Below, in pieces: positions 17,298 through 25,922 of a stretch of 64,000 bases of DNA (positions are counted from its first letter, which is position 1; each line of letters begins with the position of its first letter). Origin of the DNA: DASZVB01 sp036272055 (GTDB lineage: Bacteria; Myxococcota_A; Polyangia; Polyangiales; Polyangiaceae); contig DATAZL010000116.1 of assembly GCA_036272055.1 (NCBI GenBank), positions 1 through 64,000 of the forward strand, in the 5' to 3' direction. The translations under genes and the position numbers were made by a program. The notes beneath the pieces were generated by a model. The model made no database searches. It had not been told where the DNA came from and was given only the letters and a program-made list of their open reading frames with translations.

Positions 17298-18860
17298 TCA
17301 GGGGCCTCCGAGAATGTCGCGAAGCTTCTTCGAGAGCGCGTCCGGCGTGATCGGCTTCTGAAGGAAGTACGTCCCGGTGTCGGGGCTCCCCGGCGGGATG
17401 ATCGACGTGTCGGTGTACCCGGAGATGAAGAGCGTCTTCATGCCGGGCCGGATGACCTTGAGCTCCTTGACGAGCTCCGGGCCGCTCTTCTGCGGCATCA
17501 TGACGTCGCTTATCACGAGATGTATCTCCTCCGGAGCCCGGCAGAGCTCGATGGCATGCTCGGGGCTCTCCGCGGCGAGTACGCGATACCCGAGGCGGCG
17601 CAGGATGCTGATGACGACCTGACGGACGCTGGTGTCGTCCTCGACGACGAGGAGCGTCTCCGCGCCCTGGACCCGCGGGGGCGGAGGCCTGCTCACGCTC
17701 TCCTTCAGGTCGTCGTCCGAGCGCGGCAAGAAGACCTTGAACGTCGTGCCGTGATTGACCTCGCTGTGTAGCCATATCGTGCCGCCGCTCTGACGGACGA
17801 TGCCGAAGACCATGGCCAGGCCGAGCCCGGTCCCCTTGCCCTTCTCCTTCGTCGTGAAGAACGGCTCGAAGACCTTGGCCTGCGTCTCGCGCGACATGCC
17901 CATCCCGTTGTCGGTCACGGAGAGCATCACGTGGGGACCCGCCTTCGCGTGCGGGTGCGACGCGGCGTACGCCGCGTCGAGCTCCACGTTTGCGGTCTCT
18001 ATCGTCACACAGCCGCCGGCCGGCATCGCGTCCCGCGCGTTGACGACCAGATTCAGGATCACCTGCTCGAGCTGGCCCGGATCGGCGCGGACGCGACCGA
18101 GGTCCGGCTCGGTGACTGCCTTGACCTCGACGAGCTCGCCGACGAGACGCCGGAGCATCTTGTCGAGCGACGCGACGGTATTGTTGAGGTTCAACACACG
18201 GGGCGCGACGACCTGCTGGCGACTGAACGTGAGCAGCTGGCGCGTGAGGTCCGCGGCGCGAAGCGCCGCATTGTGGATCTCCTCGATGTCGTCCTTGAGC
18301 CGCTCCGGCGGCACCTGGTCGGCGAGCAGCATGTCGCTATAGCTGAGGATCACCGAGAGAATGTTGTTGAAGTCGTGGGCGACGCCGGCGGCGAGACGCC
18401 CGACGGCCTCCATCTTCTGCGCCTGCTGGAGCATGAGGTCCGACAGCGCCAGGCGCTCCTCGATCTTGCGGCGCTCGACGCGCTGCTCGGCCTCGCGGAG
18501 CTCTCGCTCCACGGCGGGCACCAGGCGAGCGAGCGAACCCTTGAGGACGTAGTCGTGCACGCCGGCTCGCATCGCATCGACGGCGACGTCCTCGCCGACC
18601 GTACCCGACACGATGATGAACGGCGCGTCGCTGCCGCTCTCCTTGGCGACCCGGAACGCCTCGGGCGCGGAGAACTCCGGCATCGAAAAGTCGGAGATGA
18701 CGATGTCCCAGGGCCCGGACTCGAGCGCATCTTGCATCTGTGCGCGTGTGTCGACCCGTCTCGTGATCGGTGCGTAGCCGGCGCGGCGAAGCTCCATCAC
18801 CGACAGCATGGCGTCGTCCTCGTTGTCCTCGACGATCAGCACCTTGAGCGGTTTCTTCAT
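17298..18860 (-). CDS. Hybrid histidine kinase, REC-HisKA-HATPase-REC
   Basis: A 520-residue cytoplasmic protein with no membrane span. The N-terminal receiver (about 5-122) has acidic EDNEDD, phosphoacceptor Asp57 (ISDFSMPE) and Lys107. The HisKA helix has His162 in GVAHDFNNILSVI, the variant common in large soluble hybrid kinases. The HATPase domain has NLVVNARDAMP, DNGMGM and GTGLGLAMVFGIV. A C-terminal receiver (about 402-518) has VEDDTS, ISDVMMPQ and a KP lysine. It is the last gene of the chemosensory operon, overlapping the upstream kinase gene by 4 bp (ATGA). It may receive phosphate from CheA at its N-terminal receiver; that is inference from the operon. Confidence 0.92.
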   Translation of the reverse strand: MKKPLKVLIVEDNEDDAMLSVMELRRAGYAPITRRVDTRAQMQDALESGPWDIVISDFSMPEFSAPEAFRVAKESGSDAPFIIVSGTVGEDVAVDAMRAGVHDYVLKGSLARLVPAVERELREAEQRVERRKIEERLALSDLMLQQAQKMEAVGRLAAGVAHDFNNILSVILSYSDMLLADQVPPERLKDDIEEIHNAALRAADLTRQLLTFSRQQVVAPRVLNLNNTVASLDKMLRRLVGELVEVKAVTEPDLGRVRADPGQLEQVILNLVVNARDAMPAGGCVTIETANVELDAAYAASHPHAKAGPHVMLSVTDNGMGMSRETQAKVFEPFFTTKEKGKGTGLGLAMVFGIVRQSGGTIWLHSEVNHGTTFKVFLPRSDDDLKESVSRPPPPRVQGAETLLVVEDDTSVRQVVISILRRLGYRVLAAESPEHAIELCRAPEEIHLVISDVMMPQKSGPELVKELKVIRPGMKTLFISGYTDTSIIPPGSPDTGTYFLQKPITPDALSKKLRDILGGP

Positions 18861-20851
18861 GATGAGACCCTCGGGCCGGGATTCACCGATTCCCGCGCGG
18901 GCGGGATCGTGAACTTTATGGTGGCGCCCTCACCGACCACGCCCTCTGCCCACACGCGGCCTCCGTGACGATCCACGATGCGCTGGACGGTGGCGAGGCC
19001 GATGCCGGTACCCGGATAGTCGCGTTCGTTGTGCAATCGCTGGAACGGGCTGAAGAGTCGGGAGGCTTGCTTCATGTCGAAACCGGCGCCGTTGTCGCGC
19101 ACATAGTAGAAGAGCGGTCCGTCGGTGGAACCCGCGCCGAACTCGATGTGAGCCTCGGGTGTCTTGGTGGTGAACTTCCAGGCGTTCCCGAGGAGATTGT
19201 CGAGCAAGATCCGGAGGAGTCTTCCGTCTCCGTCGACGGAAGGCACGGGTTTGATCTCGAACACCGCCTTGCGCTCCGGTTCCTTTCGCTCGAGATCGGT
19301 CGCGACGATGCGAGCGACGCGCGCGAGATCGATCGGCTGGCGGCGGAGCTCGGCGCGGCTGACCCGCGAGAGCTCGAGCATGTCCTCGATGAGCTCGCCC
19401 ATCCGGTCCGCGGCAGCGCGCACCCGCCCGAGGTAGTCTTTCGCATTATCATTGAGGTCGTCCCCACACTCGACGAGGAGCGCGCCGGTGAACCCCTGGA
19501 TGCTGCGCAGCGGCGCCCGGAGATCGTGCGAGACGGAGTAGCTGAAGGCCTCGAGCTCGCGGTTCTTCCGCTCCAGCTCGTCGACGAGCACGGCGCGCGT
19601 CTCGGCCACCTTCCGCGTCGCGCGGGCGGACGCCGCCTCGAGCTCGCGACGGAGGAGATCTTCGCGCGCGCGGCGGTGCTCGTCCTCCACCTGACGGCGA
19701 CGGAGCTGCGCCTTCACCCGGGCCCTCACGAGGCCGAAATCCACGGTCTTCGTGATGAAGTCGTCGGCGCCGGCGGCGAGCACGTCGACGACGGTCTGCG
19801 GATCGTCGACGGCGGTGATGACGATCAGCGGCACGTCGCGGCCGACGGGAGAGTCTTTCACCCGTCGTGTCGCCTCCTTGCCGCCCATGCCGGGCATCAC
19901 GAGGTCCATCAGGATGCAATCGACGGGCTGGGCGGCGAGCATGTCGAGCGCCTCTTCCCCGCTCGAGGCGAGCACCACGTCGTAGCCGTCGTTGCGGACG
20001 GCGTCAGCGAGGTCTCCGCGAAAAGCCGGATCGTCGTCGACGACGAGCACGCGCTTGGCGCCGAGCAGGCTGTTTCCCTCGTCCGGATCGAAGTGCGCGC
20101 GACGGAGAACTGCGGTGAGCCGAGCAAGGATGACCTCGAAGTCCTCTTCCTTGCGGACGAAAGCGTCCGCGCCGGCATCGAGCGCGCGGAGCTCGGAATC
20201 GACGTCTTCCGAGCCGGTCAGGAGCACGCAGGGCGTTCGCCGGAGCACGGCGTCGAGCCGGATCGAGCGGATCACGGTCGCACCGTCGATGCCGGAGAGC
20301 ACGCCGTCGACGATGAGCGCCGCGGGTCGGTTGTCGGCCGCCAGCCTGAGCCCTTCCTCGCCGCTGCCGGCGGCGAGCACCGAGTACCCGGCACCCTCCA
20401 GCGCCGTGCGCACGGCGTTCCGGAAGGTGACGCTGTCGTCGATGATGAGCACCGTGAGTCGGTCCTTCTCCTCGGTCGCGCGCTGGGTCCTGAGTAGCTC
20501 GTGGGCGCGCGAGACGACGTACCCGCGGTCGTACGGCTTGCCGACGTAGTCGTCGGCGCCGACCTTCAGGCCACGAATACGGCTCTCGACCTCCGCCGAC
20601 GTCGAGAGAAGGAGAATGGGGATCGACGTGCCCCGCGGCATCGCGCGGATCTCGGCGAGGAGCTCGAACCCGTCCCCATCGGGGAGCTGGATGTCGAGCA
20701 CAGCGACGTCGATCTGCTTGCCCGACAGCGCGACCCGCGCCTCGGCGAGCGTCGCGCAGGGCGCCACCTCGAAGCCCGCGCCGGAGAACGCCTCCGTCAG
20801 GTCCATCCTCACGGTCAGGCTGTCGTCGACGATGAGCGCCGAGTACGTCAT
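18857..20851 (-). CDS. Multi-receiver histidine kinase, REC-REC-REC-HisKA-HATPase
   Basis: A 664-residue cytoplasmic protein. Three receivers in tandem: REC1 (about 4-120, Asp53), REC2 (about 132-250, Asp182) and REC3 (about 267-385, Asp316), each with its acidic pair retained. A coiled-coil linker (about 385-432) leads to HisKA with His442 (SYSVSHDLRAPLRSIQGF) and an HATPase with NLLGNAWKFT, DNGAGFD and GTGIGLATVQRIV. The HK part resembles bacteriophytochrome-type kinases (FSPFQRLHNERDYPGTG). ATG 20851 overlaps the cheB stop by 4 bp; the frame is open further up but inside cheB. No diguanylate cyclase or DNA-binding domain. Likely an output or phosphorelay hub of the adjoining chemosensory system. 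Confidence 0.92.
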   Translation of the reverse strand: MTYSALIVDDSLTVRMDLTEAFSGAGFEVAPCATLAEARVALSGKQIDVAVLDIQLPDGDGFELLAEIRAMPRGTSIPILLLSTSAEVESRIRGLKVGADDYVGKPYDRGYVVSRAHELLRTQRATEEKDRLTVLIIDDSVTFRNAVRTALEGAGYSVLAAGSGEEGLRLAADNRPAALIVDGVLSGIDGATVIRSIRLDAVLRRTPCVLLTGSEDVDSELRALDAGADAFVRKEEDFEVILARLTAVLRRAHFDPDEGNSLLGAKRVLVVDDDPAFRGDLADAVRNDGYDVVLASSGEEALDMLAAQPVDCILMDLVMPGMGGKEATRRVKDSPVGRDVPLIVITAVDDPQTVVDVLAAGADDFITKTVDFGLVRARVKAQLRRRQVEDEHRRAREDLLRRELEAASARATRKVAETRAVLVDELERKNRELEAFSYSVSHDLRAPLRSIQGFTGALLVECGDDLNDNAKDYLGRVRAAADRMGELIEDMLELSRVSRAELRRQPIDLARVARIVATDLERKEPERKAVFEIKPVPSVDGDGRLLRILLDNLLGNAWKFTTKTPEAHIEFGAGSTDGPLFYYVRDNGAGFDMKQASRLFSPFQRLHNERDYPGTGIGLATVQRIVDRHGGRVWAEGVVGEGATIKFTIPPARESVNPGPRVSS

Positions 20852-21894
20852 GCGCGCCCCCCGTTCACACCGGCGAGCTGCGTCAGCGCCGGGCCGATCG
20901 CGTCGAGGGGAAGCACGCGCTCCGCGCCGCCGAGGAGGGCCGCTTCGCGTGGCATCCCATAGACGACAGACGTCGCCTCGTCCTGCGCGATGGTCCTGCC
21001 GCCCGCGGCCCGGATCGCGAGGAGCCCGGAGGCGCCGTCCCGACCCATGCCGGTGAGCAGACCCGCCACGGCGCCGTCGCGGTACTCGTTTGCAACCGAC
21101 TCGAAGAGCACGTCGACGGAAGGACGACACGAATGCCGCTCGGGGCCGCTCGTGATGCGAAGCCGCCCTCCCTCGACGATCATGTGCTGGCTCGGGGGCG
21201 CCATGAGCACGCGACCCCGGCGGCCGAGGAGGACGTCGTCGTCACGCGCGTAACTGACCTCCAGCGGCAGCTGGCCGCCGAGCCACTCCGGGAACGCGGT
21301 GCCGAACCGCTCGTTCAGGTGCAGCACGACGAGGATCGGCAGCGGAAAATCGGCGCGGAACGCGCGGAGGACGGTGAGGAGCGCCGCGGGCCCCCCCGTC
21401 GAGGCGCCGAGCGCGACGACGCGCTGGAGATGGACGTCGGTCGACGTGTGGACGGATTTTGCAGGGCCGTTGCCCGCGAGGCGCGCGCGCGGATGCGTGA
21501 TGACGCGCACGCGCGAGACGAGCTTCACCGTCGAGACGAATCGCTCTTCCCAGTCGCTCTCGGTGTCGACGCTCTTGTCGAGCACGTCCACCGCGCCGGC
21601 GGCCAGCGCGTCGTAGGTCTTGAAGAGCTCGCCGCGATTCGTCGACGACGACACGATGAGGATCGGCGTCGGGAAGTACGCCATGATGTACTCGGTCGCG
21701 GCGAGACCACTCATCACCGGCATCATCATGTCGAGGGTCACGACGTCGGGCCGGAGGGTCCGGCAGAGCTCGATGGCACGCTTGCCGTCCTCGGCCTCGC
21801 CGACGACCTCGATGTCGGGGTCCGAGCTCAAGATCTCGATGAGCCGCTTGCGGACGGTCACCGAGTCTTCACCGACGAGGACGCGGAGCTTCAT
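20848..21894 (-). CDS. cheB: Chemotaxis response regulator protein-glutamate methylesterase CheB
   Basis: A 348-residue protein from ATG 21894. The receiver domain has phosphoacceptor Asp55 (TLDMMMPVMSG). The C-terminal methylesterase has the catalytic triad Ser165 (GASTGG), His192 (VLHLNERF) and Asp286 (TGMGRDGASG), almost at the numbering of the enterobacterial enzyme. It removes methyl groups from receptor glutamates in the adaptation branch. It overlaps the cheA stop and the next kinase start by 4 bp each. Corresponds to WspF if the operon is Wsp-like. Confidence 0.94.
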   Translation of the reverse strand: MKLRVLVGEDSVTVRKRLIEILSSDPDIEVVGEAEDGKRAIELCRTLRPDVVTLDMMMPVMSGLAATEYIMAYFPTPILIVSSSTNRGELFKTYDALAAGAVDVLDKSVDTESDWEERFVSTVKLVSRVRVITHPRARLAGNGPAKSVHTSTDVHLQRVVALGASTGGPAALLTVLRAFRADFPLPILVVLHLNERFGTAFPEWLGGQLPLEVSYARDDDVLLGRRGRVLMAPPSQHMIVEGGRLRITSGPERHSCRPSVDVLFESVANEYRDGAVAGLLTGMGRDGASGLLAIRAAGGRTIAQDEATSVVYGMPREAALLGGAERVLPLDAIGPALTQLAGVNGGRA

Positions 21895-23933
21895 ACTGCC
21901 ACTAGCCCCCGGATCGTCTCCAGCAGCCTGCGCTGATCGAACTCCGCCTTGACCACGTACGCGCTCGCGCCGACCTCGCGTCCGCGGTCGAAATCTTCCG
22001 GTGAGTTTCGCGAGCTGACGAGGATCGCGGGGACGGCCTGCGCGCGCGTCCTGGCGACGAACTCGAACCCGCTCATCCCGGGCATCTCGACGTCCACGAG
22101 GAAGAGGCCGTACTTCCGCCGCGAGCTCTTCTCGAGCGCCTCTTCCGCCGAGGCGGCGAGCTCGACCTCGAACCCCGCCGATTCGAGGATGCTCCGCTCG
22201 AGCATGCGCGTCGTGAGCGAGTCGTCGACGACGAGGACGGGGAGCGGTGGCTGCGTGCTGCGTTCCTCTCCGATCTCGCGCTCGACGAGAGCGGCTGCGA
22301 CGAGAGCGTCGGGGTCGAGGACGAGCTGGGGCGAACCATCTCTGCCGAGCCACGCGCCGAGCACGACGGGGTCCGTCGGCGCGAGGGACGGAATACCGCG
22401 CACGATGATCGTCTCGGTGGAGAGCAGCCGGTCCACCGCGAATGCCGCGATCGACGACCCGCCGCGCACGAAGATGGCGGGAAAGGTCGGCGCTCGGTTC
22501 GCCGCCGGGCGCCGGGGGAAGAGCGGCTTCTCGAGGGCGAGGATCGGGACGAAACGACCGTCTCGCACGATGGATTCGCCCTTGTCCCCGCGAACGACGT
22601 CGGTGCCCGAAAGACGTGCGGCAGCGACGATGGCCTCGAGCGGGATCGCGGCGACGGTGCCGCCGCTCTCGACGAGGATGGCCTCCATCGACGAGAGCAC
22701 GATGGGAACCGTCAGCTCGATCACCGTACCGAGTCCGACCTTGGTTTCGATGGTGACGTCGCCACCGAGCAACGCGGCCGTCTCGCGCACGACGTCGAGC
22801 CCGATCCCTCGACCGGCCGTCTCGGTGACGACGGGGGCGGTGCTGATCCCGCCCTTCAGGAGTAGCTTCAGGAGGCTCGCCGTGTCGGAGGTGGCGCCGC
22901 GCGTGACCGCACCGGTACGCTCTGCGGCCTTCCGGATGCCGTCGAGGTCGATGCCGCGCCCATCGTCCCGGCAGACGAACGCCATCCGGCTGCCGCGACG
23001 GAGGACGCGAATTTCGACGGTACCCTTCTGCGCCTTCTGACGCCGGCGCCGTTCGTCGGGGAGCTCGATGCCGTGCGCGACCGCGTTCCTGACGATCTGG
23101 ACGAGGGCGTTTCGAACCCGACCGAGCATCTGCGCGTCGAGACGCGCGTCGCCCCCGGTCATGGTGAACGTCACTCGCTTGCCGAGCTCGCGCGCCGCGT
23201 CGTACGCAGTTCTCTCGAGCGCGCCGGTGAGCGCGCCGCAGCGCACGAGCCGGAGCTTCTCGGCCGATCCCTGGACCTCGGTCAGCTCACGCTCCGTCTG
23301 ATCGAGGCTCGCCGTCATCGAGCGCTCGGCCCGCTCGGCCAGATCTTCGAGCTCGCCGGCCATGGCGCGCGCTTTCACGAGCGGAGAGCCGCGACGCACG
23401 GTGCCGTCGTTCGGCAACGCGCGGTCGATGTGGTTCGCGATGAGCGCCGCAAGATCGTGGATACGCTCGAGCACGGCGAGGCTGCCGCGCACCGAACGGA
23501 GCTGCACGCCCACCTCGGCGACGCCCGCCACGAAGTCGTCGAGTTCCGTCCCGTCCGTCGAGACGGCGGGTAATTCCGCGTCCGCCGTCTCGTTCGCGGA
23601 CGCGGGGGGGACCGACGCCGGGGACAGGTCGCGAGTCAGCTTGGCAATGGAGTCCACGACGGCGAGGAGCGCATCCACTGCGTCCGCCGAAGGGCTGTCG
23701 GAGCGTTCGCGCAGCGGACCGAGCAGCTCCTCGAGCGCGTGCGCCCGCTCCGCGAGGCCGCGGTGCTTCACCACGCGGGCCGCACCCTTCAAGGTATGCG
23801 CGGCCCGCAGAAGCCGGGGCACGTGCTCGAGCGGCGAACCCGTCCCGAGAGCGAGGACACCCCGTGAGAGCTCTTCCGAGAGCTCCGCCGCTTCGATACG
23901 GAAGAAGCGATAGGGGTCCTGGTCGGTGGTCAT
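21891..23933 (-). CDS. cheA: Hybrid chemotaxis kinase CheA with C-terminal receiver
   Basis: A 680-residue cytoplasmic kinase from ATG 23933. Order: Hpt with His46 (RAAHTLKGAAR), a dimerisation region, HATPase (IVRNAVAHGIE, DDGRGIDL, GRGIGLDVVRE), a CheW-like domain (about 430-555), and a C-terminal receiver (about 565-680, Asp614, VDVEMPGMSG). The CheY-binding P2 domain seems absent, with only a short linker between Hpt and the dimerisation region. A CheA-REC hybrid is typical of Wsp, Frz and other non-flagellar systems. The frame is open upstream into the receptor gene, but the ATG overlaps the mcp stop by 4 bp and gives the Hpt N-terminus. Confidence 0.94.
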   Translation of the reverse strand: MTTDQDPYRFFRIEAAELSEELSRGVLALGTGSPLEHVPRLLRAAHTLKGAARVVKHRGLAERAHALEELLGPLRERSDSPSADAVDALLAVVDSIAKLTRDLSPASVPPASANETADAELPAVSTDGTELDDFVAGVAEVGVQLRSVRGSLAVLERIHDLAALIANHIDRALPNDGTVRRGSPLVKARAMAGELEDLAERAERSMTASLDQTERELTEVQGSAEKLRLVRCGALTGALERTAYDAARELGKRVTFTMTGGDARLDAQMLGRVRNALVQIVRNAVAHGIELPDERRRRQKAQKGTVEIRVLRRGSRMAFVCRDDGRGIDLDGIRKAAERTGAVTRGATSDTASLLKLLLKGGISTAPVVTETAGRGIGLDVVRETAALLGGDVTIETKVGLGTVIELTVPIVLSSMEAILVESGGTVAAIPLEAIVAAARLSGTDVVRGDKGESIVRDGRFVPILALEKPLFPRRPAANRAPTFPAIFVRGGSSIAAFAVDRLLSTETIIVRGIPSLAPTDPVVLGAWLGRDGSPQLVLDPDALVAAALVEREIGEERSTQPPLPVLVVDDSLTTRMLERSILESAGFEVELAASAEEALEKSSRRKYGLFLVDVEMPGMSGFEFVARTRAQAVPAILVSSRNSPEDFDRGREVGASAYVVKAEFDQRRLLETIRGLVAV

Positions 23934-25393
23934 GCAGTCGCCTGGGGTCGAATGAGCTTGGTCAAGTCGCGAGACAGCGCGGCGAGCTGAGAAGCGGTCT
24001 GGAGCGTCTGGGCCGAGCTCGACTCCGTCTCCTTCGTCGCTTGCGCGACGTTGGACACCGCGACGTTCACCTGCTCGACGGCGCTCGCTTGCTGTTTCGT
24101 GCTGAGCTCGATCTCCCGCGCCGCGTCGGTGGTCGTCGAGACGAGCCCGACGATTCGCGAGAACGACTCGGCGACCTCGCTGAACTGACGGGTGCCGGCG
24201 TCCACCGCCTTCGAGCCGCCTTCGGTCGCCATCACGGTGGTGTTCACCGCAGCACGGATGTCGTCCACCAGGGAGCGGATCTCCTTCGTCGAGCCGCCGA
24301 CGCGATCGGACAGCTTGCGGATCTCCTCCGCGACCACTGCGAAGCGACGGCCGATCTCGCCTGCGCCCGCCGCCTCGATCGTCGCGTTGATCGAGAGGAT
24401 ATTCGTCTGCTCCGACAGCTCGTTGATGATCTCGAGGATGCCGCCGATCTGCTGGGACTTGCGACCGAGCTCGAGCATGTGATTCACGATGAGGTCCACC
24501 TGCCGGCGGATCGCGGCGACGGACTCCTGCGTCTTCTGGACGGTGTGATCGCCGCCGCGCGCGGCGCTCACCGTCTCGTTCGCGATCTTCGCGACCCGCT
24601 GCGCGCTCTCGGCGATCTGGCGCGACGTGCTGAGGAGCTCGGTGATGGTCATCCTGATCTCGCCCATCGCCGTCGCTTGCTGCTTCGTACCGGTCGCCTG
24701 CTGATTCGCGGCTGCCTGTAGCTCGACGGACGAGCTCTGGATGTGCTGCACGGCCGAACCGACCTGGCCGGTGAGCGACGACGTCAGACGCCAACCCGCC
24801 GCGAACACGAAGACCACACACAGAATGGTTCCCCAGAGGATGGTGCTGCGAACCATGCTCGCAGCGGACTCCACCTCCTCGGCGCGCTGGGCGAGAAGAC
24901 GGTTCTCTTCTGCGGTGATGTCTCCGAGAGCGCGGTCGAGCTCCGACATCAGCCGGAACCCGGTACCGGTGACGAGCGCCTTCTGTGAGACCTCGAACCC
25001 GCCCGTGCGCCGGATGTTCAGGATGCGATTCAGCTCGACCAGGCGTTGCGCGATGAGCGGCTCGAGGGCGTCGATCCGTCGCTGCTGCGAGGCATTGTCG
25101 ATCGTCAGCGCCCGCAGCTCCTTCACGGTTCGCGGCAGGTCGACGTCGATCTGGCTTATCGGCGCCAGGAACTTCTCCTCCCCGGTTATGATGAAGCCCC
25201 TCTGTCCGCTCTCGGCGTCCTTCAGGATCGCGGTCATGCGCACCGTCTGCTCGAGCACGGAGTGGGTGTGCGTCACCCAGTAGCTCGTTCGAGTCAGGGA
25301 CTCGACGCCGCGATAGGCGACGACGCCGATGACGACCAGCGCGAGGAGACAGATCGCGAGTCCCGCAGCGAGCTTCTTGCCGAACGTCCACAT
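23930..25393 (-). CDS. Methyl-accepting chemotaxis protein with CHASE3 sensor
   Basis: A 487-residue inner-membrane receptor. The first span is at residues about 8-28. The periplasmic region has the CHASE3 signature ESGQRGFIITGEEKFL and is predicted helical. The second span is at about 186-205 (LWGTILCVVFVFAAGW). The cytoplasmic signalling tip is IINELSEQTNILSINATIEAAG with RFAVVAEEIRKLSDR. No obvious full HAMP domain; the linker after TM2 is short. It lies between cheW and cheA in the operon, whereas wspA leads its operon. The ligand is unknown; CHASE3 sensors are often linked to envelope or osmotic signals, so a surface or mechanical cue is possible but unproven. Confidence 0.92.
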   Translation of the reverse strand: MWTFGKKLAAGLAICLLALVVIGVVAYRGVESLTRTSYWVTHTHSVLEQTVRMTAILKDAESGQRGFIITGEEKFLAPISQIDVDLPRTVKELRALTIDNASQQRRIDALEPLIAQRLVELNRILNIRRTGGFEVSQKALVTGTGFRLMSELDRALGDITAEENRLLAQRAEEVESAASMVRSTILWGTILCVVFVFAAGWRLTSSLTGQVGSAVQHIQSSSVELQAAANQQATGTKQQATAMGEIRMTITELLSTSRQIAESAQRVAKIANETVSAARGGDHTVQKTQESVAAIRRQVDLIVNHMLELGRKSQQIGGILEIINELSEQTNILSINATIEAAGAGEIGRRFAVVAEEIRKLSDRVGGSTKEIRSLVDDIRAAVNTTVMATEGGSKAVDAGTRQFSEVAESFSRIVGLVSTTTDAAREIELSTKQQASAVEQVNVAVSNVAQATKETESSSAQTLQTASQLAALSRDLTKLIRPQATA

Positions 25394-25394
25394 G

Positions 25395-25922
25395 TCAGTG
25401 CTCCTGAAGCGGGCGCGTGGAAGCGACCCGGTTTGCGATCCGTTTCATGAGGGAGGATACGCTCAGGATCCCCATCGAGGAATTTTCGAGACGCAAGGTT
25501 TCGGGACAGTGACCCGACCGGTTGCTCGAAGGAAGAACGTCGACGCGGTGCCCGAAGACATAACCGTCCATCGCGTCCACCGCGAACGCGAGCTCTTCTC
25601 GCTCGCCCAGGATCAGCCAGCGGGGCAACGCCGCGGCCGCAGCAGTACCGAGAAGAGCACTTAGCGAGTACACCGGAACCAACTTTCCGCGAACCGCGGT
25701 GAGCCCGAGCAGCTCCGGAAGCGGACCGGGGACGGGAGTCGCGCGACGGTCGACGGCCACGCCGCCGATCTCGCCGAGGCGGATCGCGTAAGCGACGCCG
25801 CCGCTCCGGGTGACCAGGAACTTCTCGACGGCCACCTCGGCGTCAGGGGGCGGCGCCGCGAAGGCAGCGTCGAATGCACCGCGGAGCTCCGCGAGCTTCC
25901 GGCCGACGTCATCGTCGTCCAT
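25395..25922 (-). CDS. cheW: CheW-like scaffold protein (second copy)
   Basis: A 175-residue protein from ATG 25922. The CheW SH3-like fold is visible from VEKFLVTRSGGVAYAIRLGEIGGV through PELLGLTAVRGKLVPVYSLSALLG, the loop that packs against CheA and receptor, to LAFAVDAMDG. The first 30 residues are extra and acidic. The C-terminal 40 residues diverge from standard CheW. Its start overlaps the cheR stop by 1 bp (TGATG), and one base separates it from the receptor gene. Equivalent of one of the two CheW proteins (WspB/WspD) of Wsp systems. Confidence 0.88.
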   Translation of the reverse strand: MDDDDVGRKLAELRGAFDAAFAAPPPDAEVAVEKFLVTRSGGVAYAIRLGEIGGVAVDRRATPVPGPLPELLGLTAVRGKLVPVYSLSALLGTAAAAALPRWLILGEREELAFAVDAMDGYVFGHRVDVLPSSNRSGHCPETLRLENSSMGILSVSSLMKRIANRVASTRPLQEH

